A DNA stretch of 64,000 bases from Parabacteroides sp. GTDB lineage: Bacteria; Bacteroidota; Bacteroidia; Bacteroidales; Tannerellaceae. Position numbers and translations under genes: made by a program. Shown here piece by piece: positions 16,856-27,621 of the stretch. The first letter of the stretch is position 1. Every line of letters begins with the position of its first letter. The stretch is from assembly GCA_017937385.1 (NCBI GenBank), contig JAGBDR010000089.1, forward strand, positions 1-64,000, written 5' to 3'. The notes beneath the pieces were generated by a model. That model did no database searches. It was given only the letters and a program-made list of their open reading frames with translations, and had not been told where the DNA came from.

Positions 16856-17875
16856 CGCGAATACGGCATCCAGCGTCCGGATCATATCGTCGATATCCTC
16901 TTCCGTCGTGTCCCAGGAAGTGACAAACCGGGCTTCGTTGGCCTCTTCATTCCACATATAGAAGAAATATTTTTCCTGTAGCTTCTTCAGCGGCTCCGTG
17001 GGGATGGTAAAGAAAAGCTGGTTGGATTCTATTTTCTGGGTAAAGCGGATCTGCGGGTATTTCTGCATGGCTTCCGCCAGGCGATAGGCGCTGTTGTTTG
17101 CTTTCCGGGCATTTTCGAGCCACAAATCATTCTCTAAATAAGGGATATACTGGCAGGACAGATAACGCAGCTTGGAGGCCAATTGAGCGGATTGTTTTCT
17201 GTAATACTGCAGATTTTCGGTTATCTCCGGCCGGAACGAAACGACCGCCTCTCCCATCATCATCCCGTTCTTGGTTCCCCCGAAACTGAGGATATCCACT
17301 CCGGCATCGACCGTCACTTCGCGCATTGAGCAATTCAGGTAAGCACAGGCATTCGCCAGGCGTGCCCCGTCCATGTGCAGATACATATTATAGGTATGCA
17401 GCAGGTCGGCGATCGCCTTGACCTCTTCGATCGTATAAATCGTCCCCAGCTCGGAAACCTGCGAGATATAAACCGCTTTCGGCTGTGAATGGTGGCAGAC
17501 GCCGAAATTATGCAGATGTGGTTTGATCAGTTCCGGTGTCAGTTTGCCGTCCGGCGTCGGAATCGTCACGACAGCACAACCGGTCATACGGGCAGGAGCA
17601 CCGCACTCATCCACATTGATATGGGCTGTTTCAGCACACAGGATACTATTGAACGGGCGTGTCACGGCCTGCAAGGCGACAGCGTTCGCTCCCGTTCCGT
17701 TAAAAACAAAAAAAGGCGATGCCGTTTCGCCAAACACTTCCTTTATTTTCGCAGTAGCTGCCGCCGTCCAGGGATCGTCGCCATATCCGACGGCATGATT
17801 GTCATTCGCTTTGACCACGGCATCCATCACCAACGGATGGACACCCGAATTGTTATCACTTGCAAAACTTCTCAT
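16829..17875 (-). CDS. Low-specificity L-threonine aldolase family enzyme
   Basis: A 348-residue PLP enzyme of the beta-eliminating lyase/threonine aldolase family, which cleaves threonine or allo-threonine to glycine and acetaldehyde. Visible motifs are SDNNSGVHPLVMDA, FNGTGANAVAL for phosphate binding, HMDGARLANA with the cofactor Asp, and SFGGTKNGMMMGE with the Schiff-base lysine. Length is normal. The last codons and the stop come from a 22-bp repeat unit (C-terminus NNSIGMKL), so the repeat array has set the end of the protein. It lies 103 bp upstream of the double phosphoesterase start, on the same strand. Confidence 0.93.
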   Translation of the reverse strand: MRSFASDNNSGVHPLVMDAVVKANDNHAVGYGDDPWTAAATAKIKEVFGETASPFFVFNGTGANAVALQAVTRPFNSILCAETAHINVDECGAPARMTGCAVVTIPTPDGKLTPELIKPHLHNFGVCHHSQPKAVYISQVSELGTIYTIEEVKAIADLLHTYNMYLHMDGARLANACAYLNCSMREVTVDAGVDILSFGGTKNGMMMGEAVVSFRPEITENLQYYRKQSAQLASKLRYLSCQYIPYLENDLWLENARKANNSAYRLAEAMQKYPQIRFTQKIESNQLFFTIPTEPLKKLQEKYFFYMWNEEANEARFVTSWDTTEEDIDDMIRTLDAVFANNSIGMKL

Positions 17876-17900
17876 TTCGGTTTAGAATTTTGCGCCAAAA

Positions 17901-17941
17901 GTAATAAAAATAAACGGGAGCACCTCTCGGATACTCCCGTT
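17901..17941 (-). terminator. Terminator after the ECF sigma gene
   Basis: On the minus strand AACGGGAG and CTCCCGTT (17934-17941 and 17913-17920) form an 8-bp stem followed by TTATTTTTATT. It separates the sigma factor gene at 17945-18454 from the threonine aldolase gene. Confidence 0.85.
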
Positions 17942-17944
17942 TAT

Positions 17945-18454
17945 TTAAGAGTGACGGAAATCTTTCAAGACTTTCTTCAATTCCCGGCGGGCAAAAAAGA
18001 TGCGGCTTTTGACCGTTCCCACAGGGATCCCCAGCTTCTCGGCAATCTCGTTATACCGGTAACCGCTCACGAACATGGAGAAAGGGACTTTCAGTTCTTC
18101 ATTCAGGCGGTTGATCGCGTTCGTGATTTCCTGAATATGAAAAGCGCCGTCCGGTGAATCAAAAGCGGACTCATTCACCACATCCAGATTATATAAATCG
18201 ACACTCTGATCCATAAGAGTCTGTGTACGCACGATTTTATGGTAGTTATTTATGAATATATTACGCATCACAGTCAGCACCCATCCTTTGAAATTAATAT
18301 TATCTACAAACTTTTCCTGACTGTCCAAAACTTTCAGCGTTGTGTCCTGCATCAAATCCTGGGCATCATCCCGATTTGCTGTGAGCATTAATGCAAAATT
18401 CATCATGTTTTCTTGCATACTCAATAATTTTTTCTGAAATTGCAACGCATTCAT
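17945..18454 (-). CDS. ECF-type RNA polymerase sigma factor
   Basis: A 169-residue sigma factor with region 2 (FALMLTANRDDAQDLMQDT, then FKGWVLTVMRNIFINNYHK) and region 4 (FSMFVSGYRYNEIAEKLGIP, then VGTVKSRIFFARRELKKVL). The VGTVKSRI motif is the recognition helix of the common ECF type. No FecR or other anti-sigma gene is adjacent, so the signal is not visible. It is divergent from the NfeD protease gene, which it might control. Confidence 0.93.
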   Translation of the reverse strand: MNALQFQKKLLSMQENMMNFALMLTANRDDAQDLMQDTTLKVLDSQEKFVDNINFKGWVLTVMRNIFINNYHKIVRTQTLMDQSVDLYNLDVVNESAFDSPDGAFHIQEITNAINRLNEELKVPFSMFVSGYRYNEIAEKLGIPVGTVKSRIFFARRELKKVLKDFRHS

Positions 18455-18517
18455 ATTATTTATTTTTATAAGGTTTAATACTGGTTCAGTACTATCTTCC
18501 GGTATCGGAGGACATTA

Positions 18518-18547
18518 CAAATATAAGAATAAAATCGGAGCCGCAAT
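18518..18547 (-). promoter_or_regulatory. Probable promoter of the sigma factor gene
   Basis: On the minus strand ATTG (18544-18547) and TATATTTG (18518-18525) are 18 bp apart. This fits the Bacteroidetes promoter pattern with one change in the -33 box. It lies 64 bp upstream of the start codon. Confidence 0.5.
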
Positions 18548-18714
18548 GCGGTTTGATGATTATTAATATGAAAAGTCATAACTTAATATATTCAGGACAA
18601 TACGCATTGAAAATGAGCGATATTTACAGGTTTTCAAACAACTAAAATATAAAATTCACAACACGTCTGTTACAAATTCGTACAGCATGTTAAATAAATG
18701 GAGAATCATCTAAA

Positions 18715-20097
18715 ATGAAAAAGAAATCAGGACTGTTTTTAGCTACTATATGGACCTTGATAGCCCCTTTCCTATCAATGGCTGGAGCCTCATGCCCGCT
18801 TGTTTATAAAATAGATATAAAAAAAGAGATAAGCAGTACCACGCGCCTGTATCTGAGCAACGGATTAGCGGAAGCCAACACATTGGGGGCCGACGCCGTC
18901 CTGATTCATCTGAATACATACGGCGGCCAAGTGGATGCAGCCGACTCGATGCGTACGGCCATTCTGTACAGCCCCATCCCGGTCTACGTCTTCATCGACA
19001 ACAATGCCGCTTCGGCCGGAGCGCTCATTTCCATCGCGTGCAAGAACATTTATATGCGGAAAGGAGCCAACATCGGGGCGGCCACCGTCGTGAACCAAAC
19101 AGGGGCGGCCATGCCGGACAAATACCAGTCCTATATGCGCTCCATGATGCGTTCGACAGCCGAGGCACACGGACGGGACACGGTCGTGCAAGGCAACGAT
19201 ACCTTATATAAATGGAAACGGGACCCGCTGATCGCCGAGGCTATGGTCGATGAACGGGTTGCCATCCCGAACTTGGTCGACACCGGGAAAGTCCTTACCC
19301 TCACCGCACAGGAAGCGCAAAAGTGGGGATATTGCGACGGCATTGCTGAGAGTCCGGATGAAGTCATCACGCAATATTTAGGCTACAAAGACTACGAGAT
19401 GAAAAGCTATGCCCCCAGTTGGCAAGACGATCTGAAAGGATTCCTGATGAATCCCGTCTTCCAGTCCATCCTGATCATTATCATCATCGGCGGGATTTAC
19501 TTTGAAATGCAAACACCGGGATTGGGCTTCCCCTCCGCGGCCTCCTTGCTGGCGGCTGTCCTCTACTTTGCACCGCTCTATATCGACGGGCTGGCGGCAA
19601 ACTGGGAAATCCTGCTCTTCATCATCGGCATCCTGTTGCTTGCGGTGGAAATCTTTGTCATTCCGGGATTCGGAGTTGCCGGAATAAGCGGTATCGTATT
19701 GGTTATCGGCGGTCTGGTCATGGGCTTGCTGAACAACGATCATTTCAATTTCGACGGAGTCAGCGGAAGCGAGATCGAAAAGGCGACTTTGACGGTCTTG
19801 GCAGGATTGGTGGCCGGCTTCGGGTTGATGATCTGGCTGTCCAATAAGATCGGACAGCGGGGAATGTTCCGGAAAGTCGCGTTGCATACGGATTTGCAAG
19901 AGGCGATATCCTCTCCCGACTTGTCTTCGCTGGTCGGGAAAGAGGGAACAGCCGCCACCGTCTTGCGCCCTTCCGGGAAAGTATCGGTCGACGGGAAATA
20001 TTATGACGGCATTTCCGAATCCGGCTTCATCGAGCGGGGACGCAAGGTCCGGATTATCCGTTTCGAAAATGCACAGGTGTATGTGGAAGATTTGTAG
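18715..20097 (+). CDS. NfeD/ClpP-type membrane serine protease
   Basis: A 460-residue membrane protein. A signal peptide (residues 1-24) precedes a ClpP-like domain (about 30-220). It contains LNTYGGQVDAADSM, and IDNNAASAGALISIAC with the candidate nucleophile serine of the ASAG motif. Four or five membrane helices follow (about 240-375; ILIIIIIGGIYFEM, LLAAVLYFAPLYI and later ones). The C-terminal OB-fold NfeD domain (about 395-460) includes GKEGTAATVLRPSGKVSV. The family cleaves stomatin-type membrane proteins. No stomatin gene is adjacent here. Confidence 0.93.
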   Translation: MKKKSGLFLATIWTLIAPFLSMAGASCPLVYKIDIKKEISSTTRLYLSNGLAEANTLGADAVLIHLNTYGGQVDAADSMRTAILYSPIPVYVFIDNNAASAGALISIACKNIYMRKGANIGAATVVNQTGAAMPDKYQSYMRSMMRSTAEAHGRDTVVQGNDTLYKWKRDPLIAEAMVDERVAIPNLVDTGKVLTLTAQEAQKWGYCDGIAESPDEVITQYLGYKDYEMKSYAPSWQDDLKGFLMNPVFQSILIIIIIGGIYFEMQTPGLGFPSAASLLAAVLYFAPLYIDGLAANWEILLFIIGILLLAVEIFVIPGFGVAGISGIVLVIGGLVMGLLNNDHFNFDGVSGSEIEKATLTVLAGLVAGFGLMIWLSNKIGQRGMFRKVALHTDLQEAISSPDLSSLVGKEGTAATVLRPSGKVSVDGKYYDGISESGFIERGRKVRIIRFENAQVYVEDL

Positions 20098-20120
20098 GGC
20101 AATCTTTACGGTTGCCCTAC
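20094..20120. terminator. Hairpin between convergent genes
   Basis: GTAGGGCAA at 20094-20102 pairs perfectly with TTGCCCTAC at 20112-20120. It overlaps the stop codons of both the NfeD gene and the AlbA/Schlafen-domain gene. There is no strong T-run, so termination may be weak or depend on other factors. Confidence 0.6.
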
Positions 20121-20755
20121 GCCGGGACACGTTGATATAAAATATGCTTGTCGATTACGACATATTGCAGGGCATTCATGGCGAGGAGGTCGCTTAGGAT
20201 GTTCTTCGCCGTGTAATAATTGATCCGCCCGATCCGGCAAAACTGGTTGATGCTTATATAAGGATGTTCATCCAAATAGGCGAACAGACGCTCCACAGGC
20301 TTGCTTATCTTCAATAAGGTTCCGTCCGTTTTATACTTTTTCTGCCAGGCAAGCACCAGCACTTCGTTTGCCAGGATGTTTTCATCGGCAACCCTTATGT
20401 AGGCCTTAAACGCATCATCCTTATCGGGAGCGGTATGCGGTTTCTCCGGACTGGGGGCGACATAGACCTCAAGAACCGTTTTGCCGTTCACCTCCCAACG
20501 GGTCGCCACGAAAGGGATTTCCGGGCGGGTGTACATCTTAGAAGCCGCTTCAATCATATAATATTCTTCTTCACTCCTGACACCGGAGATATTCCCGTTA
20601 TCCTTCACACCGATCAAAAGGCGTCCGCCGTCAGTATTGGCAAAGGCACTCAGCGTACGTGCTATCTTCTTGCTATCGCTCACTTCAAACTTGAAATCAA
20701 GTTGTTGGTGTTCTCCTTGTGCAATCAACGCTTCTATCGGATGTATCTTCTTCAT
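20117..20755 (-). CDS. AlbA/Schlafen-domain ATP-binding protein
   Basis: A 212-residue protein. The start at 20755 (MKKIHPIEALIAQGEHQQLDF) is chosen because a longer in-frame extension runs into the start region of the antiporter gene on the other strand. Residues about 12-130 form the AlbA_2 (divergent AAA_4) domain: EHQQLDFKFEVSD, ARTLSAFANTDGGRLLIGV and PEKPHTAPDKDDAFKAYIR. A winged-helix-like segment (about 155-205) follows. Such proteins are often regulators, but the nucleic-acid target is unknown. Its start is 70 bp from the divergent antiporter gene. Confidence 0.85.
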   Translation of the reverse strand: MKKIHPIEALIAQGEHQQLDFKFEVSDSKKIARTLSAFANTDGGRLLIGVKDNGNISGVRSEEEYYMIEAASKMYTRPEIPFVATRWEVNGKTVLEVYVAPSPEKPHTAPDKDDAFKAYIRVADENILANEVLVLAWQKKYKTDGTLLKISKPVERLFAYLDEHPYISINQFCRIGRINYYTAKNILSDLLAMNALQYVVIDKHILYQRVPA

Positions 20756-20825
20756 TTTGGCTTTTTTTTTGACCGGCAAAATTAAAATAAATACATAACT
20801 TTGCCAACGTAAAAACAATGAAACC

Positions 20826-23093
20826 ATGTCAGAAATTCCATCTCTTATATCGGATCTCGCTGTCATCCTGATCTCTGCAGGATTAGTCACTTTGCTTTTC
20901 AAACGATTAAAACAACCGGTCGTACTCGGATATATCGTAGCCGGAATCCTTGCCGGCCCGTCCATTGCCCAGATACCGACAGTCACAAATGTCGAAAGCA
21001 TCCGTATCTGGGCGGACATAGGCGTCATCTTCCTCCTGTTTGCCTTAGGGCTCGACTTCAGTTTCAAGAAACTGATGAAAGTCGGCGGGACGGCGGTGAT
21101 CGGTGCCGTGACCATCATGATCGGCATGATGACACTCGGCTATACGACCGGACTCTCTTTAGGCTGGGGACACATGAACAGCCTCTTCCTCGGCGGGATG
21201 CTCTCCATGTCGTCGACCACCATCATCTTCAAAGCATTCGACGATATGGGGCTACGCAACCAGCGGTTTGCCGGAGTGGTCTTCGGAATCCTGGTCGTCG
21301 AAGACCTGTTTGCCGTCCTGCTGATGGTTTTGCTGTCCACATTGGCCGTCAGCAAACACGTAGAGGGGATGGAGCTGCTCAACAGCGTGGTCAAGTTAGG
21401 AGTCTTCCTGCTGTTCTGCTTCGTGATCGGCATTTACCTGATTCCCTCTTTCCTGAAAAAGACCCGGATTTTCCTGAACGACGAGACCTTGCTGATCGTG
21501 AGCTTAGGACTCTGCTTAGGGATGGTTATCATCGCCACGAAAGCCGGTTTCTCTTCCGCTTTGGGCGCGTTCGTCATGGGGTCTATCTTAGCTGAAACGA
21601 CCGATGCGGAGCATATCGAGCATATCATCAAACCGGTAAAAGACCTTTTCGGCGCCATCTTCTTCGTTTCGGTCGGGATGTTGATCGACCCGGCACTGTT
21701 ATGGGAATACAAAGTTCCGATCCTGATCCTTACGCTGGTCGTCATGGTCGGGCAGATCGTATTTGCCGGATTCGGGGTGTTGCTTTCCGGACAAACGGTC
21801 AAGATCGCCATACAGTCCGGTTTCTCGCTTGCGCAAATAGGCGAATTCGCCTTTATCATCGCCTCGTTGGGGTTGTCGTTAGGCGTAACCGACAATTTCC
21901 TCTATCCCATTGTCGTGGCGGTTTCGGTGGTGACGACATTCTTCACGCCTTACATGATCCGCATGGCAGAGCCGGCATGCCGGATTGCCGACCGGGTTAT
22001 CCCGAAGTCATGGATGAAATTCCTCGAACGCTATTCTTCCGGTTCCAACACCATCCACCAGAAAAGCGCCTGGAACAAGCTATTGAAATCATTGGCCCGC
22101 ATCGTCGGCACCTATACGGCCGTCACCCTCGTCCTGATCTTTATCTGGCTCCAGTTTGTAGCGCCAGTTATCATGAAAGAGCTTCCCGGCATACAGGGAG
22201 CCGGCATCTCGCTTGTCCTGATCCTGCTATTAATCGCGCCCATGCTGCGTGCGATCATGATGAAGAAGAACCATTCGGCCGAATTCCAACAGCTATGGCT
22301 GGACAGCAAGTACAACCGGGGTCCATTGGTTTCATTAGTGGTCTTGCGTATCATATTGTGTATCGGCCTGGTCATGCTGCCTGTCGCCCGCCTACTGAAC
22401 GCCGCAGTCGGTATCGTGCTGGCCATCGCAGCTACCGTAATCGTCCTGGTCATCTTATCCAAACGGCTGAAAAGGCAATCCATCCTGATGGAGCGGCATT
22501 TCTTCAGCAACCTCTCCGCACGTGAATTGGAAAACGAACGGAAAGCTCCGATCAACCAACGGTTTGCCAACCACTTGTTGGAACGTGACCTGCACTTGGC
22601 GGATTTTGAAATGAAACAGAACTCTCCCAGCATGGGAAAGACCTTGAAAGAACTCAACTTCCGCCAGAAATGCAACGTCAACATCGTGACAATCATCCGG
22701 GGAGAACAGCGCATCAATATTCCCGGAGGAGAAGAACGCCTTTATCCTTTCGACAAATTAGTCGTTGTCGGTGCGGACGATGATCTCGAACATTTCCGCC
22801 AATACTTGGAAGAACGCTACAAAAAGGCCCAAAACAAACGGGAACAGACGGTCCGGGAAGTCAACATGGAACAATTCACCATTGCCGAAGGCTCTCATCT
22901 GATCGGACGTTCCATCCTGGAATCCGGCATACGCGACAAGGCAGCCTGTTTGGTGATCGGTATCGAACGAGGCGCGTCTTCTATCAAAAATCCATCTCCT
23001 TTAACAGTTTTCGAAGAGGGAGACATTGTTTGGATTGTCGGAGAGCATGAGAAAGTACTTCGGTTAAGCGAAGGAAAAACAGTAGGCAGTTGA
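20826..23093 (+). CDS. CPA2-type cation:proton antiporter with two TrkA-C domains
   Basis: A 755-residue inner-membrane transporter. About twelve helices fill residues 10-390, including VVLGYIVAGILAGP, LLFALGLDFSFKKL, MSSTTIIFKAFDD and SALGAFVMGSILAET, as in Kef and CPA2 antiporters. Four more hydrophobic segments (about 425-545) are an extra block. The C-terminus carries two RCK/TrkA-C domains (about 595-660 and 680-750), each with a gate-type NIVTIIRGEQRINIPGGEERL or VIGIERG pattern. It probably exchanges K+ or Na+ for protons under control of a ligand bound by the TrkA-C domains. It is followed by a dyad array and the convergent yidC. Confidence 0.92.
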   Translation: MSEIPSLISDLAVILISAGLVTLLFKRLKQPVVLGYIVAGILAGPSIAQIPTVTNVESIRIWADIGVIFLLFALGLDFSFKKLMKVGGTAVIGAVTIMIGMMTLGYTTGLSLGWGHMNSLFLGGMLSMSSTTIIFKAFDDMGLRNQRFAGVVFGILVVEDLFAVLLMVLLSTLAVSKHVEGMELLNSVVKLGVFLLFCFVIGIYLIPSFLKKTRIFLNDETLLIVSLGLCLGMVIIATKAGFSSALGAFVMGSILAETTDAEHIEHIIKPVKDLFGAIFFVSVGMLIDPALLWEYKVPILILTLVVMVGQIVFAGFGVLLSGQTVKIAIQSGFSLAQIGEFAFIIASLGLSLGVTDNFLYPIVVAVSVVTTFFTPYMIRMAEPACRIADRVIPKSWMKFLERYSSGSNTIHQKSAWNKLLKSLARIVGTYTAVTLVLIFIWLQFVAPVIMKELPGIQGAGISLVLILLLIAPMLRAIMMKKNHSAEFQQLWLDSKYNRGPLVSLVVLRIILCIGLVMLPVARLLNAAVGIVLAIAATVIVLVILSKRLKRQSILMERHFFSNLSARELENERKAPINQRFANHLLERDLHLADFEMKQNSPSMGKTLKELNFRQKCNVNIVTIIRGEQRINIPGGEERLYPFDKLVVVGADDDLEHFRQYLEERYKKAQNKREQTVREVNMEQFTIAEGSHLIGRSILESGIRDKAACLVIGIERGASSIKNPSPLTVFEEGDIVWIVGEHEKVLRLSEGKTVGS

Positions 23094-23107
23094 CAACGCA
23101 CGATTAC

Positions 23108-23197
23108 AATGCCCATCCAAACCACCTTACAATGGGCATTGTAAGATCGTTAGAATAGGCATTGTAACAACCTTATAACAGGCATTCTTAAATTCTT
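23108..23197. repeat. Array of 23-bp dyad units (four units)
   Basis: Cores ATGCCCAT, ATGGGCAT, ATAGGCAT and ACAGGCAT start at 23109, 23132, 23155 and 23178, each exactly 23 bp apart. The flanks extend the dyad, as in ACAATGGGCATTGT. The same family with the same 23-bp spacing lies at 52718-52817. Confidence 0.85.
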
Positions 23198-23235
23198 TCG
23201 ATCCCGACTGATTCCAATAACCAGATTGACCACAT

Positions 23236-23274
23236 AAAAAACAGGCAAAAAACGTTGATTCGTTCCTTGCCTGT
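23236..23274 (-). terminator. Terminator after yidC
   Basis: On the minus strand ACAGGCAA (23274-23267) and TTGCCTGT (23248-23241) form a stem followed by a run of T. It ends the pyrG-yidC transcript. Confidence 0.85.
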
Positions 23275-23306
23275 CCATGTATGTCAAACTGTTTCGAAAT
23301 AGAATC

Positions 23307-25214
23307 CTATCGATTCCGTCTTTGCTGTTTTTGTCTTTCCAACTGGGCTTCCTGTGCTTTCTGGACCTCTTCCAAGCGTTTCATGAAACTGGATTTCTTC
23401 ATAGGTTTCCGCTTGTTTTCTTCCAGCTTGGCCAAGAGCTTCTCTTCGTCAATCGTATAACGGAAGATGATTGTCTGCAAAATCGTGATCAATGTCGAGA
23501 TGAAGTAATAGTAAGTCAAACCGGAAGCATACTGGTTGAAGAACACCAACATCATCAGCGGCATCATATACATCATCGCTTTCATACCCGGCATCTGCTG
23601 CTGTCCGGTGTTCGTCTGCTCCATATTGAATTTCGTATAGACGATATTCGTCACGGTCATTAACAAACAGAACAAGCTGATATGGTTGCCGAAGTACGGA
23701 GTAATAATCGGAATATAGGTATTCCAACTGACAATCGCATCATACGTAGACAAGTCATGCGCCCAAAGGAAACTCTGGTGACGCAATTCGATCGCCGACG
23801 GGAAAAACATGAACATTGCAATCAGAATAGGCATCTGCAACAACATCGGCACACATCCTGCCATCGGGCTGGCTCCGGCACGGCTGTAGAGCTCCATCGT
23901 CGCACGCTGGCGTTCCATCGCCTTGTCCTGTCCCGGATATTTCGCGTTGATCTCTTCCACCTGCGGACGCAACACGCGCATCTTGGCTGACGAAAGATAA
24001 GACTTGTAGGTCAGCGGGAACAGGATCAGCTTCACGATAACCGTCAGCAAAAAAATCAACAAACCGTAACTCTGGATAAACTGTCCGAGGAAATTGAACA
24101 ACGGAATGACGAAATACTGGTTCACCCAACGGAAAATCCCCCATCCCAACGGTACGATCTTGCCTAAGTTCAACCGGTCAGCTTTCTCAACATCATCGTC
24201 ATACGATTTCAACAGAGAGAACTGGTTGGGACCAAAATAAAAACGCATCTCGGTCGCCTCATTTCCTCTCAAGTCAAAAGGAACGGAAGTCGTTGTCTTG
24301 TATTCTTTCAGATAAGAATCGCTTTCGGGCAACATCTTCGAATCGATCGTCGTCGATTCGAACCCGTCGTTACCGGCGATCAGGATAGAAGAGAAATACA
24401 TATCCTTGTAAGCGATCCATTTCAACCGGTTGGACAATTGCTTGCTGTCGTTCTTGGTTTCACTCAGATACTCAACGTCGTCTGCCACAAATTTGTAGTA
24501 CACCGTCGCATAACGGTCTTCAAACTTACGGCCTTTCTCCTGTTGGGGTATCTTTTGTTGCCACAACAGGTCCAATGCGGTCGTACCCGGCGACAGGACT
24601 CCGTTCAGGCCGGTTCCCTTCATCGAGAACTGCAACATATAATCGTCCGGTTTCAAGGTGTACATGAAATCCAAATAGCTTCCCTCGCCAATAGGCAAAC
24701 GCATGGTAATGCTGTTCGCGTCATTTCCCTTTACAGGAGTAAAATACAAATCAGCGGTGTTCACCACCCGGTTGTCAGCCGTTACCAATGTAAAATCGAA
24801 CTTCGAGTCTTTCCCGTCAAAAAGCACCAAAGGCTCGCCCTTGTAGTTATCGTACTTTTTCAGACGGACAGATCCGACACGTCCTCCCTTGTTCTCCAAA
24901 CGGATTTCAACCAGCTCGTTTTCCAAAACAACGGAACCCTCCTCACCGACCATCGCATCAGCAAACACACCAAATGTATTTTGCAAACGAGCAAGTCGCA
25001 CGGAATCGGGCAAACCGGCCAGTTCTTCCTCCGCTTTCGCTTCCTTATTCAACTCTTTCTGCAAATCCAATTGCTTTGCATATTCAACCTGGGCGATCGA
25101 ATCCTGCATCCGGCGTTGCGCTTCTATCTGTTCCGGTGTAGGTTTGTTCAACCAGGTAAACACAACCAAGACAACTCCAATAAGCAGGAAACCTATTATC
25201 GTGTTTTTATCCAT
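23307..25214 (-). CDS. yidC: Membrane protein insertase YidC
   Basis: A 635-residue protein starting with the ATG at 25214 (MDKNTIIGFLLIGVVLVVFTWL); the TTG two codons upstream is less likely. The first helix is a signal anchor. A long periplasmic beta domain (about 80-350) follows. The conserved insertase core (about 380-600) contains SYGLLIFLLTVIVKLILFPL, the positively charged loop, and MPGMKAMMYMMPLMMLVFF. The basic C-terminal tail is typical of Bacteroidetes. YidC inserts and folds inner-membrane proteins, alone or with Sec. The gene lies 9 bp after pyrG on the same strand, so the two are probably one operon. Confidence 0.98.
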   Translation of the reverse strand: MDKNTIIGFLLIGVVLVVFTWLNKPTPEQIEAQRRMQDSIAQVEYAKQLDLQKELNKEAKAEEELAGLPDSVRLARLQNTFGVFADAMVGEEGSVVLENELVEIRLENKGGRVGSVRLKKYDNYKGEPLVLFDGKDSKFDFTLVTADNRVVNTADLYFTPVKGNDANSITMRLPIGEGSYLDFMYTLKPDDYMLQFSMKGTGLNGVLSPGTTALDLLWQQKIPQQEKGRKFEDRYATVYYKFVADDVEYLSETKNDSKQLSNRLKWIAYKDMYFSSILIAGNDGFESTTIDSKMLPESDSYLKEYKTTTSVPFDLRGNEATEMRFYFGPNQFSLLKSYDDDVEKADRLNLGKIVPLGWGIFRWVNQYFVIPLFNFLGQFIQSYGLLIFLLTVIVKLILFPLTYKSYLSSAKMRVLRPQVEEINAKYPGQDKAMERQRATMELYSRAGASPMAGCVPMLLQMPILIAMFMFFPSAIELRHQSFLWAHDLSTYDAIVSWNTYIPIITPYFGNHISLFCLLMTVTNIVYTKFNMEQTNTGQQQMPGMKAMMYMMPLMMLVFFNQYASGLTYYYFISTLITILQTIIFRYTIDEEKLLAKLEENKRKPMKKSSFMKRLEEVQKAQEAQLERQKQQRRNR

Positions 25215-25223
25215 CTGCAATTC

Positions 25224-26843
<1,620 letters not shown>

Positions 26844-26882
26844 TTAATTATCTTTTAATTGCACACTCGCATTTTAAAGATG

Positions 26883-26913
26883 CAAAGTTATATATTTTCG
26901 TCTACATGGCAAG
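26883..26913 (-). promoter_or_regulatory. Probable pyrG promoter
   Basis: On the minus strand TAACTTTG (26883-26890) is a good -7 box, and CTTG (26910-26913) lies 19 bp upstream as a -33 box with one change. It is 52 bp upstream of the pyrG start. Confidence 0.6.
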
Positions 26914-26991
26914 GGGTAAGAAAACAAATCTGTATTCCCATACGGAAACCTTTTTACAAAGGCTTTACGGGCGGAATAAATACACATTTTC

Positions 26992-27023
26992 TTTCCGATT
27001 CCAAAGAAAATGGCGTATCTTCG
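26992..27023 (+). promoter_or_regulatory. Possible promoter of the HdeD-like gene
   Basis: TTTC at 26992-26995 and TATCTTCG at 27016-27023, 20 bp apart, each differ from the Bacteroidetes consensus by one base. The start codon is 38 bp downstream. Confidence 0.4.
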
Positions 27024-27060
27024 TTGTTCTATATAAAATGGTATCTAAAAAGAGGAATAT

Positions 27061-27579
27061 ATGAAAAGTTTGAATGGTTCAGTCCTGCGTTGCCTGTTTG
27101 CAATCGTTTTGGGACTTATATGGGTGCTTTGGCCGGAAGTGGCGGTCATCTATTTAGTGATAACGATCGGAATCTGTTTCATCCTCCCCGGACTATTCTC
27201 GCTCTTCCATTACTTTACCCGCGAAAAGGTGGAAGGCGAACCGAGCCCGATGTTTCCGATCGACGGGGCAGGCAGCATCCTGTTCGGGGCCTGGCTGGTG
27301 ATCATGCCGCAGTTTTTCGTCAACATACTCATGTATATTTTAGGCGCCTTACTGGTGCTCGCCGGCGTACAACAATGGATATCATTGGTTGCTGCCCGAA
27401 AATGGAGCACAGTCCCGTACGTCTTTTATATCCTGCCGACACTGATACTGATAACCGGAATCATGATCCTTGCCTATCCGTTCGAATCTGCCGCCAACAC
27501 ATTCGTGATTTTCGGAGTCGCCTGCTTGGTCTACGGCATATCCGAACTGATCAACTGGTATAAGTTCAGACAGAGATAA
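27061..27579 (+). CDS. HdeD/DUF308-family membrane protein
   Basis: A 172-residue inner-membrane protein with six hydrophobic segments in three pairs of similar sequence, as in the HdeD/DUF308 family (for example CLFAIVLGLIWVLWPEVAVI, then GAGSILFGAWLVIMPQFFV). A polar loop around residues 55-68 separates the first two pairs. In enterobacteria HdeD is linked to acid resistance; the function in Bacteroidales is not established. It is divergent from pyrG and converges on the AraC regulator. Confidence 0.87.
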   Translation: MKSLNGSVLRCLFAIVLGLIWVLWPEVAVIYLVITIGICFILPGLFSLFHYFTREKVEGEPSPMFPIDGAGSILFGAWLVIMPQFFVNILMYILGALLVLAGVQQWISLVAARKWSTVPYVFYILPTLILITGIMILAYPFESAANTFVIFGVACLVYGISELINWYKFRQR

Positions 27580-27587
27580 GAGCATCC

Positions 27588-27621
27588 GGAGTACCGCCTG
27601 TTTCAGGACTTGCGGTACTCC
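27588..27621. terminator. Hairpin at the end of the araC-type gene
   Basis: GGAGTACCGC at 27588-27597 pairs with GCGGTACTCC at 27612-27621, a 10-bp perfect stem. It spans the stop codon of the AraC regulator and lies just after the HdeD-like gene. There is no clear T-run, so a role as terminator for the two convergent genes is probable but not certain. Confidence 0.55.

Noticed and set aside
20756-21127. N-terminal extension of the AlbA/Schlafen-domain protein to 21127
   Set aside because: It would overlap the strongly coding start of the antiporter gene on the other strand, and the extra residues look like a shadow reading.
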